A stretch of DNA of 41,625 nucleotides from JBEKYD01 sp049509915 (GCA_049509915.1 JBEKZL010000024.1:1-41625), one strand, 5' to 3'; counted from the first letter of the stretch, positions 34,009 to 41,625 are shown. Notes: generated by a model from the sequence alone, not told the origin. Numbers and translations: made by a program.

Positions 34009-34190
34009 GCTCTTGGCCTTCGGCAAGGGCCCGGCGTGTTTTCGCCGCTACGCATCGGCTGGCGTAATGAGCGGACGGTAGGCTCCCATAGAATCATGAA
34101 GAAGGACGGATGGGCGGATTACCCGTTCTCGTTTCACGACTCCGAGGAGTTAGGAATACTGGCCATACTGGCAAGAAAGGACAGACCTGT
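34005..34190 (+). pseudogene. hicA: HicA-like mRNA interferase toxin, frameshifted
   Basis: ATG 34005 gives MSSWPSARARRVFAA and then runs into TAA at 34065-34067. In the +1 frame the same molecule continues as LRIGWRNERTVGSHRIMKKDGWADYPFSFHDSEELG, which is a textbook HicA sequence, including the catalytic histidine in GSHR. About two codons are altered at the junction near 34047. Past residue 55 the frame stays open but reads RKDRPVVRTGPSGRPRG, unlike HicA C-termini. Without the frameshift it would be a small double-stranded-RNA-binding-fold toxin that cleaves mRNA, held in check by HicB. As it stands it is probably inactive. Confidence 0.8.
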
Positions 34191-34216
34191 GGTTAGGACG
34201 GGCCCGAGCGGTCGGC

Positions 34217-34235
34217 CCAGGGGCGCTGTCCCTGG
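34217..34235. terminator. stem-loop between converging hicBA and HEPN-like genes
   Basis: CCAGGG-GCGCTGT-CCCTGG is a perfect 6-bp stem with a 7-base loop. It lies after the hicA remnant and before the end of the converging gene, so it could stop transcription from either side. No T tract follows. Confidence 0.4.
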
Positions 34236-34278
34236 CTACCCTTTGGGTACCCTTTGTGAGGCACGGGGGGCTAAGAGG

Positions 34279-34791
34279 TTAGATCGGCAGATGAAAGACT
34301 TTTTTGTCGTTCACCTCGGCATCTAGAGCGTTACGAGGCATCGCGTCGACCTGCCCTACAAGCGCATCTAGGTCGATGCCGCTAAGCAACGAAAGCATCT
34401 TATAGGCCTTGATCAGCGCGCCGTGCGCCTTCTCCAGATCGGCCAGCATGATTGCCCTGCCCGCATCTGTGTTGATTCGTATATTGTGCTCCCGATAAAA
34501 GTGGTGAAACAAACGGTTTCGTTCTTCCAAGGCGGCTGACAGCGTCGGCTCTATTTGATCCAGGGCATCTGTAACTTGTTTTGTTTCCTTGATGTGCTGG
34601 CCAAGCGTTTGGCGGTTGATCTTAGCCAATAGCTCTGCGGCACGGCTTGAATCCACTTCGAGCGCGGGTGTTATCATCCCCTCTTCGGCGCCCCTCAAAA
34701 ATAACTGCAGCGTGCCGAGGTCTGTCTCGATAAGTTGAGCCGCTTCGGCAACTTCCCCGAATTTTCGGTAAATATCATCGCGCGTAACCAT
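34279..34791 (-). CDS. HEPN-like helical protein of unknown function
   Basis: Encodes 170 residues from ATG 34791, with GGGGAG eight bases upstream. The sequence is predicted all-helical (VAEAAQLIETDLGTLQLFL, ALDQIEPTLSAALEERN). The segment ERNRLFHHFYREHN contains R-x4-H and strongly resembles the RNase motif region of HEPN-like proteins (typical reading 'ERNxLxHxFF'). Such proteins often act as toxins or in phage defence, and a companion antitoxin is usual. None is evident here, although the region between 33.5 and 34.2 kb holds other toxin-like relics. The function assignment is inference only. Confidence 0.6.
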   Translation of the reverse strand: MVTRDDIYRKFGEVAEAAQLIETDLGTLQLFLRGAEEGMITPALEVDSSRAAELLAKINRQTLGQHIKETKQVTDALDQIEPTLSAALEERNRLFHHFYREHNIRINTDAGRAIMLADLEKAHGALIKAYKMLSLLSGIDLDALVGQVDAMPRNALDAEVNDKKVFHLPI

Positions 34792-34896
34792 CGCTTGTAC
34801 TCCCCTGTTCTGGAGAAAGCCATTAATCCTGAGCCCTCTTCAAGCCCGGCGAGTGGCTCCGCCTTTTGACCCTATTGTCACTGTATTATGCCAGAT

Positions 34897-36405
34897 TCAG
34901 TAAGATCCGGGTCCATCAAGAATAAGTATCCCCGCCTCCAGAATTCTCCTCACCAACCCCTCCATCGTATAAGGCCGCGCCTCCACCGCTACTTCCAGCC
35001 CCAACTCGCGAACGGTTCCCGACGTCACCGGCCCAATCGATGCGATCCGCACTCCCGCCAGCGCTTCCTTACCTACCGCCCCGACCAGGTTCCGCGCGGT
35101 AGAGGAACTCGTCACTGTGACCCAGTCGGGCTTCCGCGCCGCCGCAAACAGCGCACGCCCGCGCGCCTCGGCCTCGGCTGGAACAACTGTCTGATACGCT
35201 TCCACCACATCCACCTCGGCGCCGCGTTTGGCCAGTTCCACCGGCACCAGGTCGCGCGCCACTTTGGCTCTTGGCAGCAGCACCCGCTTGCCACCAAGTT
35301 CGTATGGCCGAAACGCTTCCAACAAACCCTCGGCCACATACTCGGCGCCCATCAGGTCGACTTTCAAATGCAGCGACTCCACGGCGGCGCGCGTGGCTGG
35401 ACCGATGGCGCAGATCTTCGCTCGCAGCCCACGCCAATCGGCTGCCGACCGGTCCAGGGCCGCCACAAAGTGCCGCACTCCGTTGGCGCTGGTGAAGATC
35501 AGCCAGTCGTACGCCGCAAGGTGCGCGATGGCACGCTCCAGCGGCGCCGGGTCCGAGGGCGGTTGGATTTCGATGGTGGGTAACTCGATAGGTTCGGCAC
35601 CCAATTCCCGCAAGCGTGCCGACAGCGTGTCCGCCTGCTCGCGGGCACGAGTCACCACGATACGCTTCCCGAATAGCGGCAACCGCCCGAACCAGTCCAG
35701 CTTTTTCCGCAATCGCACCACTTCGCCCACCACGATGGTGGCCGGCGGCTTCAACCCGCGCTCGGCGATTTGCGCCGGCAGCGTAGCCAGTGTCCCGGTG
35801 ACTGTTTCCTGGTCGGGACGCGTGGCCCAGCGCACCGCCATGGCCGGCGTTTCCGGCGAGCGCCCGCGCGCCATCAGCTCGCGCGCAATCGCCGGGAACG
35901 TGGTCAGACCCATATAAATGACCAGGGTCTCGGCAAGCCCTACCTTCCCCCAATCGATGGCTTCCACGGCGTGGCCGGTCACAAAACTCACCGCTGAAGT
36001 GTGATCGCGATGGGTCAGCGGCACGCCGGTATAGGCCGCGATCCCCAGCGGCGCGGTCACTCCCGGCACCACTTCAAACGCTATGCCCGCGTCGGCCAGC
36101 GCCTCGGCCTCTTCCCCGCCCCGCCCGAACAAGTACGGATCGCCGCCCTTCAGCCGTACCACAGTCAGCCCGCGTTGTGCCCGCTCGACGAGCGAGGCGC
36201 AGATCTCCTCCTGGCTGAAGGCGTGGTCGGCTTTCTTCTTGCCCACGTAGATGCGCTCGGCGCCGGGCGGGGCCAGCGCCAGCAGAGCTTCCGGCGCCAG
36301 GTGGTCGTACAGCACCACGTCGGCGCGCTCCAGCACGCTACGCCCTTTCACCGTGATCAGACCGGGATCGCCCGGGCCGCCGCCCACCAGGTAGACCTTG
36401 CTCAT
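34897..36405 (-). CDS. cobA-hemD: fused uroporphyrinogen-III C-methyltransferase / uroporphyrinogen-III synthase
   Basis: Encodes 502 residues. Residues 1-240 are an SAM-dependent SUMT domain: VYLVGGGPGDPGLITVKG (SAM motif), VVLYDHL, VVRLKGGDPYLFGRGGEEAE and VVPGVTAPLGIAAYTGVPLTHR. Residues 250-500 are a HemD domain starting FGKRIVVTRAREQADTLSARL with LIFTSANGVRHFV and WVTVTSSSTARNL. The fusion cyclises hydroxymethylbilane to uroporphyrinogen III and methylates it to precorrin-2, feeding haem and sirohaem/cobalamin. It overlaps hemC by four bases (34897-36405 versus 36402), indicating translational coupling, and is the last gene of the hem unit. The fused order CobA-HemD is known in several phyla. 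Confidence 0.95.
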   Translation of the reverse strand: MSKVYLVGGGPGDPGLITVKGRSVLERADVVLYDHLAPEALLALAPPGAERIYVGKKKADHAFSQEEICASLVERAQRGLTVVRLKGGDPYLFGRGGEEAEALADAGIAFEVVPGVTAPLGIAAYTGVPLTHRDHTSAVSFVTGHAVEAIDWGKVGLAETLVIYMGLTTFPAIARELMARGRSPETPAMAVRWATRPDQETVTGTLATLPAQIAERGLKPPATIVVGEVVRLRKKLDWFGRLPLFGKRIVVTRAREQADTLSARLRELGAEPIELPTIEIQPPSDPAPLERAIAHLAAYDWLIFTSANGVRHFVAALDRSAADWRGLRAKICAIGPATRAAVESLHLKVDLMGAEYVAEGLLEAFRPYELGGKRVLLPRAKVARDLVPVELAKRGAEVDVVEAYQTVVPAEAEARGRALFAAARKPDWVTVTSSSTARNLVGAVGKEALAGVRIASIGPVTSGTVRELGLEVAVEARPYTMEGLVRRILEAGILILDGPGSY

Positions 36406-37301
36406 GCGCTGTAGACCGCTTCGAGGATGGAGCGCCCGCCGCGAGCCAGCAGTTCCTCGCCCAGCTTAGAACCGAGGGCGCAGGCATCGGCCGGGTCCCC
36501 TTCGGCCTCGGCGCGCAGCAGTTCACTTCCATCCGGCGACGCCACCACCCCCAGCAAGCGCAGCCGCCCGCCGTCCACCGTAGCATTCGCGCCGATCGGC
36601 ACCTGGCAGCCGCCGCCCAACGCCCGAAGTAGCCCGCGCTCCGCTTCCACCGCCGCATGCGTATCGCCATCGTCGAACCGCAGGCACGCCTCGAAGCCCT
36701 TCCCTTCGCCGCGAGTCTCAATCGCCAGTGCACCCTGTCCCACGGCTGGACACATGACGTCGACCGGCAGGATTTCGGCAATGCGGCCGCCCCATCCCAG
36801 TCGCTTCAAACCAGCCGCAGCCAATAGAATCGCTTCGTATCGCCCCTCGTCCAGTTTGCGTAGCCGCGTATCCAGATTGCCGCGCACCGATTCGATCTCG
36901 AGGTCCGGCCGCAGCTTGCGCAATTGGGCGGCGCGGCGCAGCGAACTGGTGCCGACCTTGGCGCCGCTGCCGAGTTCCGCCAGCTTCCGCCCCACCACCG
37001 CATCGCGCGCATCTTCCCGCGCCGGCACCGCCGCCAGCACCAGCCCCGCCGGCAGTTCCGTGGGAAGGTCCTTCAGGCTATGGACAGCCAGGTCGGCGCG
37101 CTCATCGAGCAGCGCTTCTTCGATTTCCTTGGTGAACAGTCCCTTGGTGCCCACCTTGGCCAGCGGCACGTCGGTAATCTTGTCGCCGGTGGTCTTGACG
37201 ATCTCGATGCGGCACTCTTCGCCCCGCGCCGCGAGTTCCCCCGCAACCCACCGTGCCTGCCACAATGCCAATTGCGAGCCGCGCGACGCGATAACCAGCA
37301 T
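36402..37301 (-). CDS. hemC: hydroxymethylbilane synthase (porphobilinogen deaminase)
   Basis: Encodes 299 residues and polymerises four porphobilinogens to hydroxymethylbilane in the cytoplasm. MLVIASRGSQLALWQARWV is the family N-terminus. KVGTKGLFTKEIEEALLDERADLAVHSLKDLPTELP and VGTSSLRRAAQLRKLRPDLEIESVRGNLDTRLRKL are present, as is GGGCQVPIGA with the cysteine that carries the dipyrromethane cofactor. The length is standard. It starts five bases after the hemA stop and ends in a four-base overlap with cobA-hemD. Confidence 0.97.
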   Translation of the reverse strand: MLVIASRGSQLALWQARWVAGELAARGEECRIEIVKTTGDKITDVPLAKVGTKGLFTKEIEEALLDERADLAVHSLKDLPTELPAGLVLAAVPAREDARDAVVGRKLAELGSGAKVGTSSLRRAAQLRKLRPDLEIESVRGNLDTRLRKLDEGRYEAILLAAAGLKRLGWGGRIAEILPVDVMCPAVGQGALAIETRGEGKGFEACLRFDDGDTHAAVEAERGLLRALGGGCQVPIGANATVDGGRLRLLGVVASPDGSELLRAEAEGDPADACALGSKLGEELLARGGRSILEAVYSA

Positions 37302-37306
37302 GATCT

Positions 37307-38572
37307 CTATTCTTGCAGGTGGAACGCCTTGCGTATGGCCGCCACCACGTGCGCCCCTTCCGGCTGGCCGGCCTGGCGGCGAATCTCGGAAATCGGCCCG
37401 TGCGCGATCTTGTTGATGATGCCGCGCGTCAGCAGTTCGAGCGCCTGCTCCTGCTGCTCGGTGAAGGGCCCGAATTTGCGCCGCACTTTCTCGATTTCCC
37501 CGGTGCGTATCTGCTCCAACTGCTCCTGCAGGCTGACGATGGTCGGCGCCACCTCCGCCACCTTCAGGCGCGCCATCATCCGCTCCACCTCGTCGGCGAC
37601 CAGCGCTTCTGCGCGCTCGGCTTCCTTCATGCGCTCGCGCAGGTTGGCGTGTACCACTTCCTCGAGATCGTCGATGTCGTAGAGAAACACGTTGTCGATG
37701 GAATTGATGGCCGGGTCGATATTGCGCGGCACGGCGATATCGATCAGAAACATGGGCCGGTTACGGCGAGCCGCGATCACCCGCTGCATCTCTTCTTTCG
37801 TCACGATGTAGTGCGGCGCGCCGGACGAGGCGATGACGATATCCATCTCCGGCAGCATGCTCACGAAGCGCGTGTATTCCACCGGAGTGCCCTGGAACAG
37901 GTTGGCCATTTCGATGGCGCGCTCGTGGGTGCGGTTGGTGACGAAGACGTGCGAAGCGCCCGACCGGCGCAGGTGCCGCGCCGCCAGTTCCGACATCTTG
38001 CCGGCCCCGACAATCATGACCGTGCGGCCTTCGAGCGATCCGAAAATCTTGCGCGAAAGCTCCACTGCCGCGTAGCTAACCGAGACCGCCATCTGCCCGA
38101 TGCCGGTTTCCGAGCGCACCCGTTTGGCCACGCTGAATGCGCGGCTGAAAAGGCTGTCCAGCCAGCCGCACACCGCACCCGCATCCTTCGCCGCCGCGTA
38201 CGCTCCCTTGAGCTGGCCCAGAATCTGCGGTTCGCCGATCACCATCGAATCCAGGCTGGACGCCACCCTGAACAGGTGATGGATGGCCTCGCGCCCTTCG
38301 TGCCGATACATGTGCGGGCCGATCGAGCTGGAACTCACCGCCTTCTGCGAGGACAGGAATTCGTCGACGATGGCCGCCGGATCCGCCTGGTCGTCTGTGG
38401 TGAGCGCGATCTCCACCCGGTTGCAGGTGGAAAGGATCACCGCCTCCGCCACGCCCTGGTGCGCTTTCAGGCTGGCCAGCGCCGCGGGAAGGGATTCTTC
38501 ACGGAACGCCAGGCATTCCCGAACTTCCACCGGCGCGGTTTTGTGACTGACGCCTGCAACCAGAAGCTTCAT
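37307..38572 (-). CDS. hemA: glutamyl-tRNA reductase
   Basis: Encodes 421 residues and reduces glutamyl-tRNA to glutamate-1-semialdehyde, the first C5-pathway step. I use ATG 38572, which begins the family motif MKLLVAGVSHKTAPVEVRE; the longer open frame to 39169 is antisense to nothing but overlaps ccsA and is not homologous. The catalytic cysteine is in VILSTCNRVEIAL. SSLDSMVIGEPQILGQLK, VMIVGAGKMSELAARHL (NADPH-binding) and FLIDIAVPRNIDP follow. The C-terminal helical dimerisation domain has the usual spacing. The ATG overlaps the stop of the ccsA-like gene (ATGA, 38569-38572), so the two are translationally coupled. Confidence 0.97.
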   Translation of the reverse strand: MKLLVAGVSHKTAPVEVRECLAFREESLPAALASLKAHQGVAEAVILSTCNRVEIALTTDDQADPAAIVDEFLSSQKAVSSSSIGPHMYRHEGREAIHHLFRVASSLDSMVIGEPQILGQLKGAYAAAKDAGAVCGWLDSLFSRAFSVAKRVRSETGIGQMAVSVSYAAVELSRKIFGSLEGRTVMIVGAGKMSELAARHLRRSGASHVFVTNRTHERAIEMANLFQGTPVEYTRFVSMLPEMDIVIASSGAPHYIVTKEEMQRVIAARRNRPMFLIDIAVPRNIDPAINSIDNVFLYDIDDLEEVVHANLRERMKEAERAEALVADEVERMMARLKVAEVAPTIVSLQEQLEQIRTGEIEKVRRKFGPFTEQQEQALELLTRGIINKIAHGPISEIRRQAGQPEGAHVVAAIRKAFHLQE

Positions 38573-39390
38573 TGTCTCAGCAACAGCGCTCCCAGCCGGG
38601 CGTGCGCCGCCCAGGTCAACACCGAAAAGCACGTCACCGTCACGGCCATAATCGCCGCTTTCCGCCCCCGCCATCCCGCGCTGGTGCGCAGAAATACCAT
38701 CGCCATATACGCGAACCAGGTAAAGAACGAAATGGCGATCTTCGGGTCGCGAATCCAGGCCGACTTCAGCTCGATGAAGGCCCACGTGCTTCCCGCAATC
38801 ACCGCCAGCGTGATCAGCACGAACCCCACCGCCATCGATTTCGAAATCAAATCGTCCAGCGTGCCCAGCGCCGGCAAGCGGTAGTAGAATTGGCGGGGCT
38901 TCTTGGTCTTGAGCTCGCGCTCCTGGATCAGGTAGAGCAAGGAGGCCACCGCCGTCAAAACCAGCGCCGCGTAGCCCAGCAATACCAGCACGATGTGAAC
39001 CGTCAACCACGCGTTGCGCACCACCGGACTGGTCCACGCGCTCACCGGGTTGCCCAGCGTTGCCACCAGCGACATCACAAACACCAGTGGGAAGATGAAC
39101 ACGCTCACGCTTTCCAGGCGATACCGCCAGTGCGCGAACAGGTACAGCAGCACGATCAGGAACGCGCACATGGAAAGCGATTCGTAGAAGTTGGCGATGG
39201 GGCAGCGGTTGTTGCGAATTCCGTCTTCCACGATGGAGACAAAATGAAACGCCGAGCCGAAAGTGAACGCTGCCAGCGCCACCCGGAAGAGCTGTTCCCG
39301 CCGACGAACCAGGGTGAGGATGGCGTGCAATAACCCCAGCGAATACAGCGCCGCCGCGACCCTCAGCCAGATTACGGACATCTCATCCAT
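38569..39390 (-). CDS. CcsA/HemX-type cytochrome c assembly membrane protein
   Basis: Encodes 273 residues with about eight hydrophobic helices. The family's tryptophan-rich region occurs as AGSTWAFIELKSAWIRDPKIAISFFTWFAYMA, corresponding to the 'WGxxWxWDxKE' haem-handling motif in degenerate form. FGSAFHFVSIVEDGIR and AWLTVHIVLVLLGYAALVLTAVASLLYLIQE supply conserved His residues typical of CcsA/HemX. The weak start is ATG 39390 or ATG 39381. As the first gene of the hem unit it fits HemX, which modulates HemA levels in other bacteria, as well as a haem-export role in cytochrome c maturation; I cannot choose. Confidence 0.85.
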   Translation of the reverse strand: MDEMSVIWLRVAAALYSLGLLHAILTLVRRREQLFRVALAAFTFGSAFHFVSIVEDGIRNNRCPIANFYESLSMCAFLIVLLYLFAHWRYRLESVSVFIFPLVFVMSLVATLGNPVSAWTSPVVRNAWLTVHIVLVLLGYAALVLTAVASLLYLIQERELKTKKPRQFYYRLPALGTLDDLISKSMAVGFVLITLAVIAGSTWAFIELKSAWIRDPKIAISFFTWFAYMAMVFLRTSAGWRGRKAAIMAVTVTCFSVLTWAAHARLGALLLRQ

Positions 39391-39568
39391 AGGCTCGATC
39401 CGGTACCCTCGACTCCGAAATCACAGTATATCGCAAGGGTCGAATCCCCTATCCCCCGCGAGCGCGGGGATTGCGCGGGTTTCATGCGGGAGCTACGCCG
39501 GTAGGACACCCGCGGCAAGATTATCGTTAATGGCACACTCGCGGCCACTGAATTCATTCCGTACTCGT

Positions 39569-39694
39569 GGCCACTTTATGCTTCAGAACTGAGCGTCGGG
39601 GAAGGGAACCGCGCTGTTGAGATTGAAACGGGTTCTGCCGAAGCGCCGGCCACGTTATGCTTTCAGGCGCGGCCACTTTATGCCTTAAGTGACA
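39569..39694 (-). mobile_element. IS21-like insertion-sequence end with multiple internal repeats
   Basis: Three copies of GGCCACTTTATGC-type sequence occur at 39569-39586, 39648-39666 and 39671-39689, the middle one with one change (GGCCACGTTATGC). A related CGGCCACTG lies at 39542-39550. Read on the minus strand, the outer end is TGTCACTTAAGGCATAAAGTGG, starting at 39694 and beginning with TGT. Ends with several internal repeats and a TGT terminus are typical of IS21-family elements. No transposase gene (istA/istB) remains, so this is a solo end or deletion relic. Bases 39391-39541 to the left show no gene. Confidence 0.5.
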
Positions 39695-40124
39695 CACAGA
39701 TTCTTCCAAGTGTTTCAGCCCGGCGAGGACCAGCAGTTGCCCCAGAGCTGCTTCGCGATCAGGCGCCGGCAAACCGGCGATCCGCTTCACGATCTTCCGG
39801 ACCGCGTCTCGATGGTCCCGCAATCGGGCCAGGATCGCAATTACATTGTCCACGAGCAGCTGCTCGCCGTCCAGATCGCGTATGTCGATGGTGCGGTATC
39901 GGAACCAAAAATCCGCCCCGCGGAGTTCGCTTTTCCATCCGCAGCGGCGCTTCGCCGACATAAAGCAGCACCTGGCGCGGGAACCTCCCGAAAACCCGGC
40001 AGTTCCGCACTTTGGGCATTTCGACGTCCAGCCACGTTTCGGTGGCCGTGCCGGTCAGTTCCCGCATCGGGAATCTGGCCGACCCTCGCAACAGCAACTT
40101 CAACGCTCCGTCGTATTCCTGCAT
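39690..40124 (-). pseudogene. Rpn-family PD-(D/E)XK nuclease / transposase-like gene, broken
   Basis: ATG 40124 opens MQEYDGALKLLLRGSARFPMREL and ETWLDVEMPKVRNCRV, the start of Rpn/YadD-like proteins. The text then jumps straight to FGRFPRQVLLYVGEAPLRM, omitting the expected catalytic stretch (family pattern IHLELQS...). A one-base frame slip near 39935 follows, after which LRGADFWFRYRTIDIRDLDGEQLL and the segment up to ALGQLLVLAGLKHLEES are in a second frame. The gene ends where the IS21-like end begins (39694). Rpn proteins promote RecA-independent recombination. This copy carries a deletion, a frameshift and an insertion, so it is dead. Confidence 0.75.
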
Positions 40125-40197
40125 GCGCCCATTCCATTGTGCCGTGTTTCACCCCGTGCCGCAGGCCGCCCGGCCGTCTGCGCGATACTGAGTAACG

Positions 40198-40974
40198 GTG
40201 TCATTTGAAAGCGTTGCAGTCAACCTTCGCGAGTCTTTCCGCGTTATCGCTGCCAGCCGTTCCGCGGGCGAGTTGCGCGAATTGCCTGGGGTCAGCCTGG
40301 CTTCGGCTGGCACCATGTTTCAGATGTTCAACGCGGCGTTCCTTTCCACTCCTGTCGAAAGCGACGTCGAACTCGCCCGTCGCGTAGTCCTTCCCTCCGT
40401 GCATTTCGGGGCGCGCGGGCTCTCCTGGGCCTATTGGGTTTGCGAAGACTTATTGGGCTGGCGGGCCCAGCGCAAGTGCCGGCAGGTGTTTGAGCGCCAG
40501 GGACTTCGCCATTCGGTGGACTTACCTGGCATGATCGCCGAACGCGTCTTGCCGCCCCACGGGCCGCTGCGAGAAATCGATGTGCATCGCGTCTCGAGCC
40601 GCGCCGACCGCGACGGGTTCTGCTTCGTCGGGTCAGTGTGTTTTCACGTGCCCCTCCATTGGTTTCGCGAAGTCTTCGACGGCGCCGGCGTGTGGGAGCG
40701 GTTTCGCGCTTATAACGGCTACGTGGATGGCGAAGCCGTCTCCACCGCCGCCATCGTAGCCGGTGGCGATGCCATCGGCGTCTACAACGTCGCAACCCTT
40801 CCCGAGCACCAACGCCGGGGCTACGCCGAAGCCGTCATGCGCTTCGCACTGAATGAGGCCACCCGCGACCTTGGGATCGAGCGCAGCATTCTGCAATCCA
40901 CCCCCGCCGGCCTCCAGCTCTACCGCCGAATGGGCTACCGCACCGTCACCCACATCTCGGTTTACGCTTCCTGA
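40198..40974 (+). CDS. GNAT-family N-acetyltransferase
   Basis: Encodes 258 residues from GTG 40198; the ribosome site is weak. The GNAT core lies in the last half. AIGVYNVATLPEHQRRGYAEAVMRFAL is the acetyl-CoA-binding motif A (V-x4-Q-R-R-G-Y-A), and STPAGLQLYRRMGYRTVTHISVYAS is the motif B/C-terminal strand with the usual Tyr-Arg-x-Met-Gly. The first ~100 residues form an additional, poorly conserved lobe, as in acidobacterial two-lobe GNATs. It transfers an acetyl group to an amine; the substrate is unknown. It stands alone between the Rpn relic and the group II intron. Confidence 0.88.
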   Translation: MSFESVAVNLRESFRVIAASRSAGELRELPGVSLASAGTMFQMFNAAFLSTPVESDVELARRVVLPSVHFGARGLSWAYWVCEDLLGWRAQRKCRQVFERQGLRHSVDLPGMIAERVLPPHGPLREIDVHRVSSRADRDGFCFVGSVCFHVPLHWFREVFDGAGVWERFRAYNGYVDGEAVSTAAIVAGGDAIGVYNVATLPEHQRRGYAEAVMRFALNEATRDLGIERSILQSTPAGLQLYRRMGYRTVTHISVYAS

Positions 40975-41067
40975 GGCGGCACCAATCTCGCCCGCCTTCC
41001 ACAGAATTGCGCAAGCGCCGGTTCCCGTGGACATCACCGCATCAATTATGTTATGCTTAGATGTATG

Positions 41068-41146
41068 GTGCGTCCTAAAAGACGCGTTCTTCTAGCAAGT
41101 GAAAGTCTTGTCCGGGTAAGCGCCGGAGCGCCCGGTAGCAGGCCAC
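41068..41146 (+). ncRNA. 5' end of a truncated group II intron RNA
   Basis: GTGCGTCC at 41068 matches the GUGYG-type 5' terminus of bacterial group II introns. GCGTC-CTAAAA-GACGC (41070-41085) makes a perfect 5-bp hairpin, and AAGTGAAAGTCTTGTCCGGGTAAGC followed by GGTAGC resembles conserved domain I text. The reverse-transcriptase frame begins only about 80 bases later, whereas intact introns normally have 400-600 bases before it, so most of domains I-III is missing. Confidence 0.5.
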
Positions 41147-41625
41147 GCGTTGTACGACCGGATCTACAGGAGTGACGTTCTGTGGAGAGCATGGATGCGA
41201 GTGCGCAGCAATGGAGGGGCGGCGGGCGTGGATCAAGCCACGCTGCGATCCATCGAGGAGCAAGGAGTAACGCAGTTTCTCGAAGGGATACAGGCCGACC
41301 TGAAGGCAGGCCGATATCGTCCTTCACCGGTGAAGCGGCGATGGATACCGAAAGCTGATGGGAAGCAGCGGCCGCTGGGGATACCGACGGTACGGGACCG
41401 GGTGGTGCAAATGGCGGCGAAGATCGTGGTGGAGCCGATATTCGAGGCGGATTTCCTGGAGTGCAGTTATGGATTTCGTCCGAAGCGGAGCGCCACCCAG
41501 GCTCTGGAAGCAATCCGCGAAGCGGGCAACCGGGGCTACAACTTTGTCGTCGACGCAGACATCAAGGGCTGCTTCGACAACATCCAGAGGGGCACTCTGA
41601 TGGAGTTGGTGAAGGAGCGAATCTC
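41147..41625 (+). CDS. ltrA: group II intron reverse transcriptase/maturase (partial, runs off the window)
   Basis: The frame is open from 41120 and homology begins at about 41147 (ALYDRIYRSDVLWRAWMRVRSNGGAAGVD). RT domains 0-4 follow: RYRPSPVKRRWIPKADGKQRPLGIPTVRDRVVQ, then EADFLECSYGFRPKRSATQALEAI and FVVDADIKGCFDNI. The YxDD catalytic motif lies beyond the edge. The usual start Met and the first 30-40 residues (RVRxLQRKLY... type) are absent, so the 5' end is truncated together with the intron RNA. The protein would splice and retrotranspose its host intron; mobility of this copy is doubtful. Confidence 0.85.

Noticed and set aside
38573..39169. Upstream extension of glutamyl-tRNA reductase
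   Set aside because: It is the out-of-frame shadow of the ccsA/hemX gene; hemA motifs begin at ATG 38572.

Overview
The window reads as chromosomal DNA of a GC-rich Gram-negative soil bacterium, most likely an acidobacterium of the Solibacter/Bryobacter type. This is an inference from gene content: a large duplicated MacB/FtsX-type 'orphan' permease without its ATPase, a giant PEGA-domain Ser/Thr kinase, Tat-exported redox/racemase-like proteins, outer-membrane barrels, and hybrid histidine kinases with two receiver domains. No rRNA, tRNA or CRISPR array was recognised.

Layout. 1-3006: end of an unknown gene, a Tat-exported aldo/keto-reductase-like protein and a ROK sugar kinase. 3007-4241: a secreted Cu/Zn superoxide dismutase flanked by a 25-bp direct repeat in very GC-rich gene-free DNA. 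4242-13708: signalling and decay zone, with a disrupted periplasmic-binding hybrid kinase, an intact chemoreceptor and porin pair, a chimeric scar of two enzyme-gene fragments, and a second hybrid kinase whose sensor half carries several frame breaks while its kinase/receiver half is open. 13942-22078: divergent PP2C phosphatase and a 1919-residue Ser/Thr kinase, then a tail-to-tail outer-membrane protein. 22184-25465: a truncated DUF4386 gene and the oxidative pentose-phosphate pair gnd-zwf. 25654-29565: rhomboid protease, a small Lys/Arg-rich secreted protein, a Tat-exported LarA-like protein and an MFS exporter. 29730-34791: an unlisted 53-codon ORF, the ADOP permease, and a toxin-like cluster (RES-domain protein, Uma2 remnant, hicB with frameshifted hicA, HEPN-like protein). 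34897-39390: a tightly overlapping tetrapyrrole operon ccsA/hemX-hemA-hemC-cobA/hemD. 39541-41625: mobile-element debris (IS21-like end inside an Rpn-family nuclease pseudogene), a GNAT acetyltransferase, and a group II intron fragment with reverse transcriptase running off the window.

How the genes work together. The haem operon makes uroporphyrinogen III and sirohaem precursors and begins with a cytochrome c assembly-type membrane protein. gnd and zwf supply the oxidative pentose-phosphate steps. The phosphatase and kinase form a reversible protein-phosphorylation pair sharing a divergent promoter region.

Most striking are the number of broken genes among intact ones, a hidden hicBA locus with a disrupted toxin, and the very large repeat-rich kinase. 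I see no convincing wholly new system; the giant kinase/phosphatase pair and the 33-34 kb toxin-like cluster are the best candidates for follow-up.
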